Assembly: GCF_030124175.1 (NCBI RefSeq)
Contig: NZ_JASKMT010000014.1
Location: forward strand, 1-64,000
Length of the DNA: 64,000 nt
Origin: Streptomyces sp. 549
GTDB taxonomy: Bacteria; Actinomycetota; Actinomycetes; Streptomycetales; Streptomycetaceae
Direction: 5' to 3'
The notes beneath the pieces were generated by a model. That model was not told where the DNA came from, ran no database searches, and was given only the letters and a program-made list of their open reading frames with translations. How positions within the stretch are numbered: the stretch's first letter is position 1; every line of letters begins with the position of its first letter. Of the stretch, positions 25,497 to 33,000 are shown one piece after another. A program made the position numbers and the translations under genes.

Positions 25497-26846
25497 GTGG
25501 ACGTACAGCAGAGACTCGACGACATCGTCGCGGCGGTCGAGAACGCCCGCTCCATGCCCATGTCGGCCTCGTGCGTGGTGAATCGCGCCGAGCTGCTCGC
25601 ACAGCTCGCCGAGGTGCGCGAGGCGCTCCCCGGGTCGCTCGCACAGGCCCGCGAGGTGCTCGGCGACCGAGAGCAGGTCGTCGCCGAGGCCCAGCAGGAG
25701 GCGCAGCGCATCATCGCCGCCGCGCAGAGCGAGCGCGGCTCGCTGATCTCCGGCACCGAGGTGGCCCGGCGCTCCCAGGAGGAGGCCGACCGGATCCTGG
25801 GCGACGCCCGCCGGGAGGCAGCGGAGATCCGGGCCGAGGCGGACGACTACGTCGACAGCAAGCTGGCCAACTTCGAGGTCGTGCTGAGCAAGACCATCGG
25901 CTCGGTGGACCGCGGTCGCGAGAAGCTGCTCGGCCGTGCGCCCGGCAGCGGGTACGACGGCGGGCCCGGCGGTGCCCAGGACGCCGAGGACGACGCGCCT
26001 GACCGCACCACCGACCCGGCCGAGCTGCGCGAGCGGGCCGACGCCTACGTCGAGAAGCAGTTCCGGGCTTTCGAGGCGGTGCTGTCCAAGACTCTGGAGG
26101 CCGTCGGCCGCGGTCGGCAGAAGCTCACCGGCCACCGGCCCACCGACGAGCTGGGCGCCCACATGGCGGCCCAGGACGAGGCCGCGAACGACGGCAGCCA
26201 GCCCCGTACCAGCGATGCCGAGTACCTCGCCGGACTTGCGGCGGCCCCGGAGCCGCCCCGGCCGCAGACCCCCTCGGCCGACCCCTACGCCGTCCCGTCG
26301 GGCCACCAGGGCGACGCCTATCCGCAGGACACCTACGCCGCACAGGGCGCACAGGGCGCACAGGGGCAGCCGTACGCCCAGGACGTGTACGGCCAGGACG
26401 CGTACGGCTACCAGCAGGCTTCCGCCCAGGACCCGGGGTCCTACCCCGCCCCCGACCCCTACGGCCACCCGCAGAACCAGCAGGGCGCCCAGGGGCCGCA
26501 GGACGCCTACGGCTACCCGCCGCAGCCCTACCCGGGCCAGGACGGCTACGGGTCGGACGGCTACGGGCAGGGGCAGGGGGCGCCGGACCCCCGGGGCTAC
26601 GCACCCGACCCCTACGGCGCCCCGCAGGGCCAGCCCCAGGGCTACGGCGGCGCCCCCCAGCTCCCGCCGGCCCCGGGATACGCCCCCCAGGACGCCTATC
26701 CCGCCCAGGACGCGTATCCGCCGCAGGGCGGCTACCCGCCCGCGTCGGGCGGCGCCCCGCAGCCGGGCGCGCTGGACGAGACGAGCCTGTTCGACACCAG
26801 CATGATCGACCTCGACCAGCTCCGGCAGTACGAACAGGGCCGCTGA
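25497..26846 (+). CDS. DivIVA-like cell-division/ATP-synthase-b-like coiled-coil protein
   Basis: A 449-residue protein starting at GTG 25497. Residues 1-130 are a long coiled coil (LDDIVAAVENARSMPMSASC, then AREVLGDREQVVAEAQQEAQRIIAAAQSE). Two copies of a 30-residue block follow: YVDSKLANFEVVLSKTIGSV near residue 118 and YVEKQFRAFEAVLSKTLEAV near 183, each ending in a RGR/QKL motif. The last 220 residues are Gln/Pro/Gly/Tyr rich with repeated AYGYPP and PYGAPQ-like units and no stable fold. It matches the actinobacterial DivIVA-domain protein (SepIVA-like in mycobacteria) that acts in septation and polar growth; this role is inferred. A DNA-binding role looks unlikely. Confidence 0.85.
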   Translation: MDVQQRLDDIVAAVENARSMPMSASCVVNRAELLAQLAEVREALPGSLAQAREVLGDREQVVAEAQQEAQRIIAAAQSERGSLISGTEVARRSQEEADRILGDARREAAEIRAEADDYVDSKLANFEVVLSKTIGSVDRGREKLLGRAPGSGYDGGPGGAQDAEDDAPDRTTDPAELRERADAYVEKQFRAFEAVLSKTLEAVGRGRQKLTGHRPTDELGAHMAAQDEAANDGSQPRTSDAEYLAGLAAAPEPPRPQTPSADPYAVPSGHQGDAYPQDTYAAQGAQGAQGQPYAQDVYGQDAYGYQQASAQDPGSYPAPDPYGHPQNQQGAQGPQDAYGYPPQPYPGQDGYGSDGYGQGQGAPDPRGYAPDPYGAPQGQPQGYGGAPQLPPAPGYAPQDAYPAQDAYPPQGGYPPASGGAPQPGALDETSLFDTSMIDLDQLRQYEQGR

Positions 26847-26901
26847 GGCGCCGTCGGGCGACGTCGGACGTGTTCCGCCCGCCTGGCGGTTCCGGCCCGA
26901 A

Positions 26902-26931
26902 TTGGGTCGATCGGGACCCGTCCAGTATCCT
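26902..26931 (+). promoter_or_regulatory. Possible promoter for DUF177-rpmF-rnc
   Basis: TTGGGT (26902-26907) and TATCCT (26926-26931) are separated by 18 bases, close to sigma-70-type spacing, 96 bases before the DUF177 start. It is a pattern match only. Confidence 0.35.
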
Positions 26932-27026
26932 GTCTCTTCGGCCGCGCGTACGTCCGCGCTGCCCGGCTGCCCGGACACTTCGGGGCCGATAGTTCCACCG
27001 CGTCGCACCGTAGAAAGCAGGAAGCC

Positions 27027-27662
27027 CTGAACGCCCCCCTGGACCACCGTGACCCGCTCGTGTTCGACACACATGAGCTGGGTCGGCGTCCAGGTGCGAT
27101 GAGGAAGCTCTCCCGCACGGTCGAGGCGCCGGACCACCTGGGCATCGAGGTCATCGGAGTGCCCAAGGGCGCACCGGTGGAACTCGGCCTCCGACTGGAG
27201 GCGGTCATGGAAGGGGTGCTTGTCACAGGCACCGCCCGTGCACCGCTGACGGGGGAGTGCGTAAGGTGTCTGGAGCCGCTTCAGCAGCAGTGCGAAGCGG
27301 ATTTCCAGGAGATGTTCTCCTACCCCGACGCCGACGTCCGGAACCGCTTCGCGGAAGCCGGCGACGACGCCGAGGAAGAGGAAGAGCATCTCTCACTCGA
27401 GGGCGACCTGTTCGACCTCGAACCTGTGCTGCGGGACGCGGTGGTGCTCTCACTGCCGATGAAGCCCGTGTGCCGGGAGGACTGCCCGGGGCTGTGTGCC
27501 GTGTGCGGTGCCCGGCTCGCGGACGACCCGGAACACCAGCACGACGATGCCGTCGACATCCGTTGGGCGGCACTGCAGGGACTCGCCGAAACCGTCCAGG
27601 ACGGCGAGAAGGACAACGTGAACGGCGCCTCTCCGGGTGCCGACGAGAAGCAGGAGAAGTAG
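27027..27662 (+). CDS. DUF177 (YceD) family protein
   Basis: A 211-residue protein if it starts at CTG 27027, or 200 residues from GTG 27060. The extra N-terminal stretch [20 protein letters not shown] looks like the conserved family start, and AGGA lies just before CTG, so I prefer it. The body has [20 protein letters not shown] near residue 69, and the Zn-binding-like pair [16 protein letters not shown] near residue 150, with an acidic loop between. DUF177 proteins are encoded before rpmF across bacteria and, where studied, help 23S rRNA accumulation. rpmF follows two bases after the stop. Confidence 0.88.
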   Translation: MNAPLDHRDPLVFDTHELGRRPGAMRKLSRTVEAPDHLGIEVIGVPKGAPVELGLRLEAVMEGVLVTGTARAPLTGECVRCLEPLQQQCEADFQEMFSYPDADVRNRFAEAGDDAEEEEEHLSLEGDLFDLEPVLRDAVVLSLPMKPVCREDCPGLCAVCGARLADDPEHQHDDAVDIRWAALQGLAETVQDGEKDNVNGASPGADEKQEK

Positions 27663-27664
27663 CC

Positions 27665-27838
27665 GTGGCTGTTCCGAAGCGGAAGATGTCGCGCAGCAAC
27701 ACGCGCCACCGCCGGTCGCAGTGGAAGGCTGCGGTCCCCACCCTGGTGAAATGCGAGCGCTGCCAGGAGCCGAAGCAGCAGCACATCGCGTGCCCGAGCT
27801 GCGGCACCTACAACAAGCGTCAGGTCCTCGAGGTCTGA
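27665..27838 (+). CDS. rpmF: 50S ribosomal protein L32 (zinc-type)
   Basis: A 57-residue ribosomal protein starting at GTG 27665, two bases after the DUF177 stop. It begins [20 protein letters not shown] and has four Cys in CERCQE and [15 protein letters not shown], so it is the zinc-binding form. The spacing implies translational coupling with DUF177, and rnc follows 19 bases later. Confidence 0.97.
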   Translation: MAVPKRKMSRSNTRHRRSQWKAAVPTLVKCERCQEPKQQHIACPSCGTYNKRQVLEV

Positions 27839-27857
27839 TCGGCGGGTGACAGGCTTC

Positions 27858-28616
27858 ATGTCAGACGCCAGCACGCCCAAGAAGGCATCGGCGGACCTGG
27901 TGGATGCGGCCTCGTCCCACACGCTCCTGGAAGGGCGGCTCGGGTACCACCTCGAGTCCGCCCTTCTGGTGCGTGCACTGACACACCGTTCCTACGCCTA
28001 CGAGAACGGTGGGCTGCCCACCAACGAGCGTCTGGAGTTCCTCGGGGACTCCGTGCTCGGCCTGGTCGTCACCGACACTCTCTACCGCACGCATCCCGAC
28101 CTGCCCGAAGGGCAGTTGGCCAAGCTGCGTGCCGCGGTGGTCAACTCGCGGGCCCTCGCCGAGGTCGCCCGCGGCCTCGAACTGGGGTCGTTCGTCCGGC
28201 TCGGCCGGGGCGAGGAGGGCACGGGCGGCCGCAACAAGGCCTCGATCCTCGCTGACACTCTGGAAGCGGTGATCGGTGCCGTCTACCTCGACCAGGGGCT
28301 TCCGGCGGCGGACGAGCTGATCCACCGGCTCTTCGACCCGCTGATCGAGAAGTCCTCCAGCCTGGGCGCGGGCCTCGACTGGAAGACCAGCCTCCAGGAA
28401 CTCACCGCGGCCGAAGGCCTGGGAGTCCCGGAGTACCTGGTCACCGAGACCGGCCCCGACCACGAGAAGACCTTCACGGCTGCTGCCCGCGTCGGTGGTG
28501 TCGCGTACGGCACCGGCACCGGCCGCAGCAAGAAGGAAGCAGAACAGCAGGCGGCCGAGACCGCCTGGCGCGGAATCCGCGCGGCGGCCGAGGCCTCGGC
28601 CGACTCCGCGCGCTGA
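27858..28616 (+). CDS. rnc: Ribonuclease III
   Basis: A 252-residue double-strand-specific RNase. The catalytic signature [16 protein letters not shown] lies near residue 55, the metal-binding acidic pair recurs in [20 protein letters not shown] near 125, and a C-terminal dsRNA-binding domain ([22 protein letters not shown], then [16 protein letters not shown]) completes it. It matures rRNA and, in Streptomyces, is the global antibiotic regulator AbsB. ATG 27858 is used; GTG 27846 in the same frame is possible but lies directly against its GGCGG. A 20-bp hairpin follows. Confidence 0.96.
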   Translation: MSDASTPKKASADLVDAASSHTLLEGRLGYHLESALLVRALTHRSYAYENGGLPTNERLEFLGDSVLGLVVTDTLYRTHPDLPEGQLAKLRAAVVNSRALAEVARGLELGSFVRLGRGEEGTGGRNKASILADTLEAVIGAVYLDQGLPAADELIHRLFDPLIEKSSSLGAGLDWKTSLQELTAAEGLGVPEYLVTETGPDHEKTFTAAARVGGVAYGTGTGRSKKEAEQQAAETAWRGIRAAAEASADSAR

Positions 28617-28623
28617 ACCAGCA

Positions 28624-28682
28624 CCGTCACCGCCCCGGTGCCCGAAGGCTTCGAAGGCCGTCGGGCACCGGGGCGGTGACGG
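28624..28682 (+). terminator. Perfect 20-bp hairpin after rnc
   Basis: CCGTCACCGCCCCGGTGCCC (28624-28643) and GGGCACCGGGGCGGTGACGG (28663-28682) are exact inverse complements around a 19-base loop. It fills most of the rnc-mutM spacer, ending 21 bases before the mutM start, so mutM expression depends on readthrough or a promoter in the stem. The loop itself is partly self-complementary (GGCTTCGAAGGCC). Confidence 0.8.
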
Positions 28683-28703
28683 CTGACGCCCAGGAGGGGC
28701 GCG

Positions 28704-29618
28704 ATGCCCGAGCTGCCGGAGGTCGAGGTGGTGCGCCGGGGCCTGGAACGCTGGGTCACCGGACGCACCGTCGCGTCCGTGACCGTGCTCCACCCGCGGT
28801 CGGTGCGCCGCCACCTCGCCGGCGGTGCCGACTTCGCCGCCCGACTGCCCGACCGCACCGTGGGAACCCCGCTGCGCCGCGGCAAGTACCTGTGGCTGCC
28901 GCTGTCCAGCGGCAGCGGGACCGAAACCTCCGGAAACGTCGAAGGACTCGCAGAACCCGCAGAACCTTCAGGGTTCGCCGTGCTCGCGCACCTGGGCATG
29001 AGCGGCCAACTGCTCGTCCAGCCGCCCGAGGCGCCCGACGAGAAACACCTGCGGGTACGCGTCACCTTCGCCGACGACACCCCCGGCGAACTGCGCTTCG
29101 TGGACCAGCGCACCTTCGGCGGCCTGTCGCTGCACCCGCTCACCGCGGACGGCCTGCCCGACGTCATCGCGCACATCGCCCGCGACCCGCTGGACCCGGC
29201 CTTCGACGAGGCGGCCTTCCACGCGGCCCTCCGCCGCAAGCGCACCACCCTCAAGCGGGCCCTGCTGGACCAGACGCTGATCAGCGGCGTCGGCAACATC
29301 TACGCCGACGAGGCCCTGTGGCGCGCCCGGCTGCACTACGAGCGCCCCACCGCCACCCTCACCGCGCCGCGCACCACCGAGCTGCTCGGCCACGTCCGCG
29401 ACGTCATGAACGCGGCGCTCGCCGTCGGCGGCACCAGCTTCGACAGCCTGTACGTGAACGTCAACGGGCAGTCCGGCTACTTCGACCGCTCCCTGGACGC
29501 CTACGGCCGCGAGGACGAACCCTGCCGCCGCTGCGCCACCCCGATCCGCCGCCGCCCGTGGATGAACCGCTCCAGCTACTACTGCCCCCGCTGCCAGCGC
29601 CCACCCCGCTCGGCCTGA
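28704..29618 (+). CDS. mutM: Formamidopyrimidine-DNA glycosylase
   Basis: A 304-residue base-excision enzyme for oxidised purines (8-oxoguanine). It starts [15 protein letters not shown]: after Met removal Pro is the catalytic nucleophile and Glu the acid. [38 protein letters not shown] and the zinc finger [20 protein letters not shown] with CPRC at the end are intact. Residues about 68-91 ([20 protein letters not shown]) form an extra loop of low-bias codons that most Fpg proteins lack. Its place after rnc is conserved. Confidence 0.95.
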   Translation: MPELPEVEVVRRGLERWVTGRTVASVTVLHPRSVRRHLAGGADFAARLPDRTVGTPLRRGKYLWLPLSSGSGTETSGNVEGLAEPAEPSGFAVLAHLGMSGQLLVQPPEAPDEKHLRVRVTFADDTPGELRFVDQRTFGGLSLHPLTADGLPDVIAHIARDPLDPAFDEAAFHAALRRKRTTLKRALLDQTLISGVGNIYADEALWRARLHYERPTATLTAPRTTELLGHVRDVMNAALAVGGTSFDSLYVNVNGQSGYFDRSLDAYGREDEPCRRCATPIRRRPWMNRSSYYCPRCQRPPRSA

Positions 29619-29882
29619 CCGCTTCGTCGGCCCAGCGCACCGTCATCGGGCCGAGCTCCGCCCGGCGAATACGCCGAAGTAGCAGAGGCCACGGGCTGCG
29701 GTCACCCGTCGAGAAAGTGGGTATCGCCCACCTGTCCACTCTTACTATGCCGGGAATCAGGGTTGGTACCCGCGCCACGGCATCCCACCTGACGCCCCTG
29801 ATACGGGACGTCCGATCTGCCGGTCAGCTGAACGGGCACCCCTCCCATCCGCCACATCCCAGGGCACTGGACGGAGAACCCC

Positions 29883-30190
29883 ATGATCGGATCGGTGAAA
29901 AGCGAGGAGTTCGAGACAGTAGCCGAGATCGAAGTCGACCCCCGAGGTCGCCTCTCTCTTGGGAAAGCCGGAGCACACCGGGTCGGCGCTACCGCGTTGA
30001 GTCCAACGTGCACGGCCTGCTGGCCCTCACCCTCGTGGGTTCCATCCCGGAACGAGAGATGCAGCTCTGGACCGAGCCGGGACTGAGGCAGCGCATCAGT
30101 GAGGGGCTCGAACAGGCGGCACACGGGAAGACGCACGATCGCGGAGATTTCTCGCCATACCTCGAGGACACGGACGAGGACTGGCAAGTC
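29883..30190 (+). pseudogene. Frameshifted antitoxin-like gene (AbrB-like N-terminus)
   Basis: From ATG 29883 the frame reads MIGSVKSEEFETVAEIEVDP then RGRLSLGKAGAH, like a small swapped-hairpin (AbrB-type) antitoxin. It then leaves frame near 29972-29976 and continues one base out of phase as GRRYRVESNVHGLLALTLVG, SIPEREMQLWTEPGLRQRIS and HDRGDFSPYLEDTDED. One missing C in CACACCGGGTCGG would restore a single frame (AHPGRRYRVES). The second part runs without a stop into the next reading frame. The frameshift is seen directly. The antitoxin label is inference from motif and neighbour. Confidence 0.6.
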
Positions 30191-30509
30191 GTGTATGAGT
30201 ATCGCTTCACTGACGACGCAAACGCGACCCTCACCCGCTTGGAGGCTCGCGGGGCAGCCGAAGCAGCCAAGCTGAAGTAGGTGCGCAAAGCTCTTGCGTA
30301 CCTGCAGATCAATCCCCGGCACCCGGGCCTGCACTCGCACCAATCCGAGAGCTTCCCTGGGCACGGTAAGCAGAGTCTGGGATTCCTACGTCGAGAACCA
30401 CACGCCTGGTGCGTGGCGGATCTACTGGCGGTACGGGCCCAATGAGAAGAACGATCGAAACGAAGAGGTTCCGATCATCACGGTCCTGGTCATCGGCCCG
30501 CACCTCTAG
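30191..30509 (+). pseudogene. Broken RelE-like/toxin-like gene with nonsense and frameshift
   Basis: From GTG 30191 the product reads VYEYRFTDDANATLTRLEAR then AAEAAKLK and stops at TAG 30278. The same frame goes on VRKALAYLQINPRHPGLHSH, so the TAG looks like a mutated AAG. Near 30365-30385 it shifts by one base (an extra A after AAGCAG fits) into VWDSYVENHTPGAWRIYWRY and ends ITVLVIGPHL at TAG 30507. These blocks match a common small family (NPRHPGLxSH, ENxTPGAYRIFW, ITVLxIxPH) that resembles RelE-type toxins. Three lesions across the pair argue against sequencing error alone. Confidence 0.6.
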
Positions 30510-30731
30510 TACGAGACGATGCCCGACGGGCTTGTCTCCGCCGGCACTGCGCTGCCTGCCACTCCCCCGACGTACCTGGTGCCGTCCGGTCCGGCGCGCG
30601 ACTTAGCAGCTGAGAAGCACGAACTGAGCGTTCGTGGAGCGTTGTCGGGCGGCTTCGAACGGCTTGAAGCGGCACTGCCCAATGGGCTTCCTGGTCCACG
30701 CATCCCCGGCGGAGCACGGGAAAGCAGTGTG

Positions 30732-30764
30732 GGGCTGCCGGTGATCGCGGATCACCGGCAGCCC
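30732..30764. terminator. Terminator downstream of the CAP-domain gene
   Basis: GGGCTGCCGGTGATC and GATCACCGGCAGCCC pair perfectly over 15 bp around GCG. It lies 35 bases past the stop of the minus-strand CAP gene and about 220 bases past the pseudogene pair, so it mainly serves the CAP gene. The 30510-30731 stretch before it holds no gene I can support. Confidence 0.8.
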
Positions 30765-30799
30765 TCTACCACTGCACCGGGCGCTGCCCGGCTCACTGC

Positions 30800-31807
30800 T
30801 CAGAAGCCGAAGTTCTGCGTCCACCACGGGCCGCCGGGCTCGAAGTGGGCGCCGACGCCGAGCGTCTTGTAGTCGCAGTTGAGAATGTTCGCGCGGTGGC
30901 CCGGGCTCTGCATCCAGGCCGCCATGACCTCCTCGGCGGTCGCCTGGCCGCGTGCGATGTTCTCACCGCCGAGGTTGGAGATGCCGGCTGCCTCGGCGCG
31001 GTCCCAGGGGCTGTCGCCGTCGGGGCTGGTGTGCGAGAAGAAACCGCGTACCGCCATGTCGCGGCTGAAGTCGGAGGCCAGAGCCTCCAGCTTGGCGTTG
31101 GCCTTCACCGGCTTGCATCCGACCTTGGCCCGCTCCTGGTTGACCAGGGCGAGCACCTGCTCCTCGACGGACGCCTCCTTGCCCGGGGCGCTCGGCGTCT
31201 TCTTGGCCGGCGGGGTCGAGGGCTTGGCGGGTGCCTTGGCGGTGGGCGGCGTGGACGGCTTGGCCGGCGCCTTCGGTGCGGTCTGCGAAGGGCTCGGGGC
31301 CTCGACCGCGCTGCCCGCGGGCGGGGCGGTCTCCGGTGTCTGGGTCGCCTTGTCCTCGCGCTCCTGCTCCTCCGGGGAGGCGGCGTCCGGCGCCTTCGGG
31401 GCCCGGTCGGCGGGCGTCTGCGAGGGCAGCTGTCCGGCGGGCGGGCTGGACGGGAAGGAGGTGGGCGGGTTGACCCGCTCGGTGTCGCGGCTCACCGGGT
31501 TCTCGCCGCGCTCGCCGGGCCCCCCCGAGGCGCCCTGGGCGGAGAAGTCGGGGACCGTGCCGTTGGCCTCGATAGTGGTCGACTCGTCCCCGCCCCCGAA
31601 GGTGTAACCGTTGCCCGGGTTGGGCACCAATCCGGAGGCGACCGCTACCGCGCCGACCGCCATCGCTGCGGACGCGCCGAGCAGGCCCGTCCGGACAGGG
31701 GCCATGCTCCGTTTGCGGTGCGCGCTCCGATGGCGCCCCGAGTCGTAACCCCGCTCTGCGGGACCAGTGGATACCGGAACAGGGGTGGCGCGTCGATGGC
31801 GTCCCAT
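30800..31807 (-). CDS. Secreted CAP-domain (SCP/PR-1, YkwD-like) protein
   Basis: A 335-residue exported protein. ATG 31807 is preferred because GAGGAAA lies 9 bases upstream. A basic N-terminus leads into a hydrophobic segment (LLGASAAMAVGAVAVASGLV, about residues 41-60), a signal anchor or late signal peptide. Residues 70-205 are a Pro/Ala/Thr/Lys linker with a repeated AKAPAKPSTPP unit. The CAP domain follows: EEQVLALVNQERAKVGCKPV, FSRDMAVRGFFSHTSPDGDS, GENIARGQ, MAAWMQSPGHRANILN and GVGAHFEPGGPWWTQNFG. The paired His residues are present. CAP proteins act outside the cell in unknown ways; two Cys may form a disulfide. Confidence 0.93.
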   Translation of the reverse strand: MGRHRRATPVPVSTGPAERGYDSGRHRSAHRKRSMAPVRTGLLGASAAMAVGAVAVASGLVPNPGNGYTFGGGDESTTIEANGTVPDFSAQGASGGPGERGENPVSRDTERVNPPTSFPSSPPAGQLPSQTPADRAPKAPDAASPEEQEREDKATQTPETAPPAGSAVEAPSPSQTAPKAPAKPSTPPTAKAPAKPSTPPAKKTPSAPGKEASVEEQVLALVNQERAKVGCKPVKANAKLEALASDFSRDMAVRGFFSHTSPDGDSPWDRAEAAGISNLGGENIARGQATAEEVMAAWMQSPGHRANILNCDYKTLGVGAHFEPGGPWWTQNFGF

Positions 31808-31943
31808 CTGCGTCTTTTTCCTCACGTGCTCGGCGACGGTGGGGTGTCACTCTTTCGAGTGACGCTCGTTGCCCGGCGACATTACGCCATCACGGGCGGG
31901 GCCGGTGTGCCGTATGGGGAATTGCCCCGATAGCGTGCGTCAC

Positions 31944-32255
31944 ATGAGCACTGCCGAACCGGGAGCGGAACCGGGAGACGATCAGGTGCGGATGACCGCC
32001 TGGGTACGGGGCACCGTGCAGGGGGTCGGGTTCCGCTGGTTCACCCGGGCGAGCGCGCTGTCCATCGGCGGGCTGACCGGCTTCGCCCTCAATCTCGGGG
32101 ACGGCCGGGTACAGGTGGTGGCCGAGGGGTCCAGAGGGAACTGTGAGGCGCTGCTCGGGTGGCTGCGCACCGGGGACACGCCCGGGAACGTCACCGGGGT
32201 CACCGAGATCTGGGACGAGCCTCGAGGCGGCTACGAGGGCTTCCTGATCAGGTGA
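31944..32255 (+). CDS. acyP: Acylphosphatase
   Basis: A 103-residue small enzyme that hydrolyses acyl phosphates. ATG 31944 is used. After an acidic N-terminus the fold begins [20 protein letters not shown], where the Arg of VGFRW binds phosphate, and the catalytic Asn lies in [17 protein letters not shown]. It ends GGYEGFLIR as usual. It diverges from the CAP gene and lies about 750 bases before smc, the same neighbourhood seen in other actinobacteria. Confidence 0.94.
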   Translation: MSTAEPGAEPGDDQVRMTAWVRGTVQGVGFRWFTRASALSIGGLTGFALNLGDGRVQVVAEGSRGNCEALLGWLRTGDTPGNVTGVTEIWDEPRGGYEGFLIR

Positions 32256-32559
32256 GGAGGCAGGTGAGCGGAAACTGGTTGCCAACGGCCGCGCGACATG
32301 CAAGGCTGCCGCAACAAGTGATCTCCGCACACCAGCGGGCCGCTGCTCCGGCGCGAGACGCCGTACGAGCCCCCGCGGCGCGCCTTTACACGGTGTGATC
32401 GTGTTGACCGTCAAAAGTTTTGGTGAGACGCTGGAAGCCCCGCGCACCTTAGCTGTTTGACCCTGAGAACCTTGCAAGCAGAGCCAAACACCGCGGGTGC
32501 TCATCTCTCACGACCCACCGCGACCTCGGTCGGTCACACAGTGTGGAGGACCACTCATC
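32256..32559 (+). other. 304-base gap upstream of the 68-aa protein gene
   Basis: No coding region is supported. Two TTGACC hexamers (32404-32409 and 32457-32462) could be -35 elements for the following gene, but no convincing -10 partner stands out. A small TTGAC-CG-TCAA inverted repeat overlaps the first. Confidence 0.4.
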
Positions 32560-32766
32560 ATGGCAAAGGCGCTTCTCGGTTACGTCGGCGGCTCCGACCC
32601 CCGAGTCCACTCCGAGATGCGACGGCTCCAGCAGCGCGTACAGGACCTGGAATCCGAGCTGATCCGGATGCAGGCCGAGAACGACGCGCTGTCGGCTGTC
32701 GCACGTCACGGAGACTCGCTGCTGGACAGCATCGACGTCTCCCAGGGCGAGCCCGCACTCACCTGA
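32560..32766 (+). CDS. Small conserved actinobacterial coiled-coil protein (68 aa)
   Basis: A 68-residue protein, ATG 32560 behind TGGAGGA. It starts MAKALLGYVGGSDPRVHSEM, continues as a leucine-heptad helix (RRLQQRVQDLESELIRMQAE) and ends ISQGEPALT-like (DVSQGEPALT). I recognise it as a conserved Streptomyces protein upstream of smc, with no known function. Its single coiled coil suggests dimerisation or a partner helix. A UUCG hairpin terminator follows at once. Confidence 0.85.
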   Translation: MAKALLGYVGGSDPRVHSEMRRLQQRVQDLESELIRMQAENDALSAVARHGDSLLDSIDVSQGEPALT

Positions 32767-32814
32767 CCCGTACCCCGGGGGTGAGCAGCAGCGCCCACCG
32801 CTAGCAGAACTGCG

Positions 32815-32834
32815 AGGGACGCTTCGGCGTCCCT
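32815..32834 (+). terminator. UUCG-loop hairpin terminator
   Basis: AGGGACGC and GCGTCCCT pair over 8 bp around TTCG, followed by TCGTCATTTCC. It lies 48 bases past the stop of the 68-aa gene. Confidence 0.8.
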
Positions 32835-32859
32835 TCGTCATTTCCAGGTGGTCGATTCG

Positions 32860-32918
32860 TCGGTGATCGATGTCGGCGATCGGTGTCGGTGGGCGGTGCG
32901 GGGTGTCGGTGATCGGTG
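32860..32918 (+). repeat. 13-nt tandem repeat upstream of smc
   Basis: Five units run head to tail: TCGGTGATCGATG, TCGGCGATCGGTG, TCGGTGGGCGGTG, a 7-base partial CGGGGTG, then TCGGTGATCGGTG. The first and last differ at one base. The array ends 82 bases before the smc start. It may be a slippage product or a multi-copy binding site. Confidence 0.8.
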
Positions 32919-33000
32919 GAGTGGACCTCTTCTCGTTACCGCATGATGTGCCCTGCACGTTCACCGGTGAAACCGCGCCACCCCGGTAAAGTCACACGCC

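Noticed and set aside
25936..26805. 289-residue alternate frame rich in Arg/Thr/Pro over the DivIVA-like gene
   Set aside because: It is a shadow of the Pro/Gln/Gly/Tyr repeat region in another frame.
32860..32918. CRISPR-like array
   Set aside because: The 13-base units are directly adjacent with no spacers, and no cas genes are nearby.
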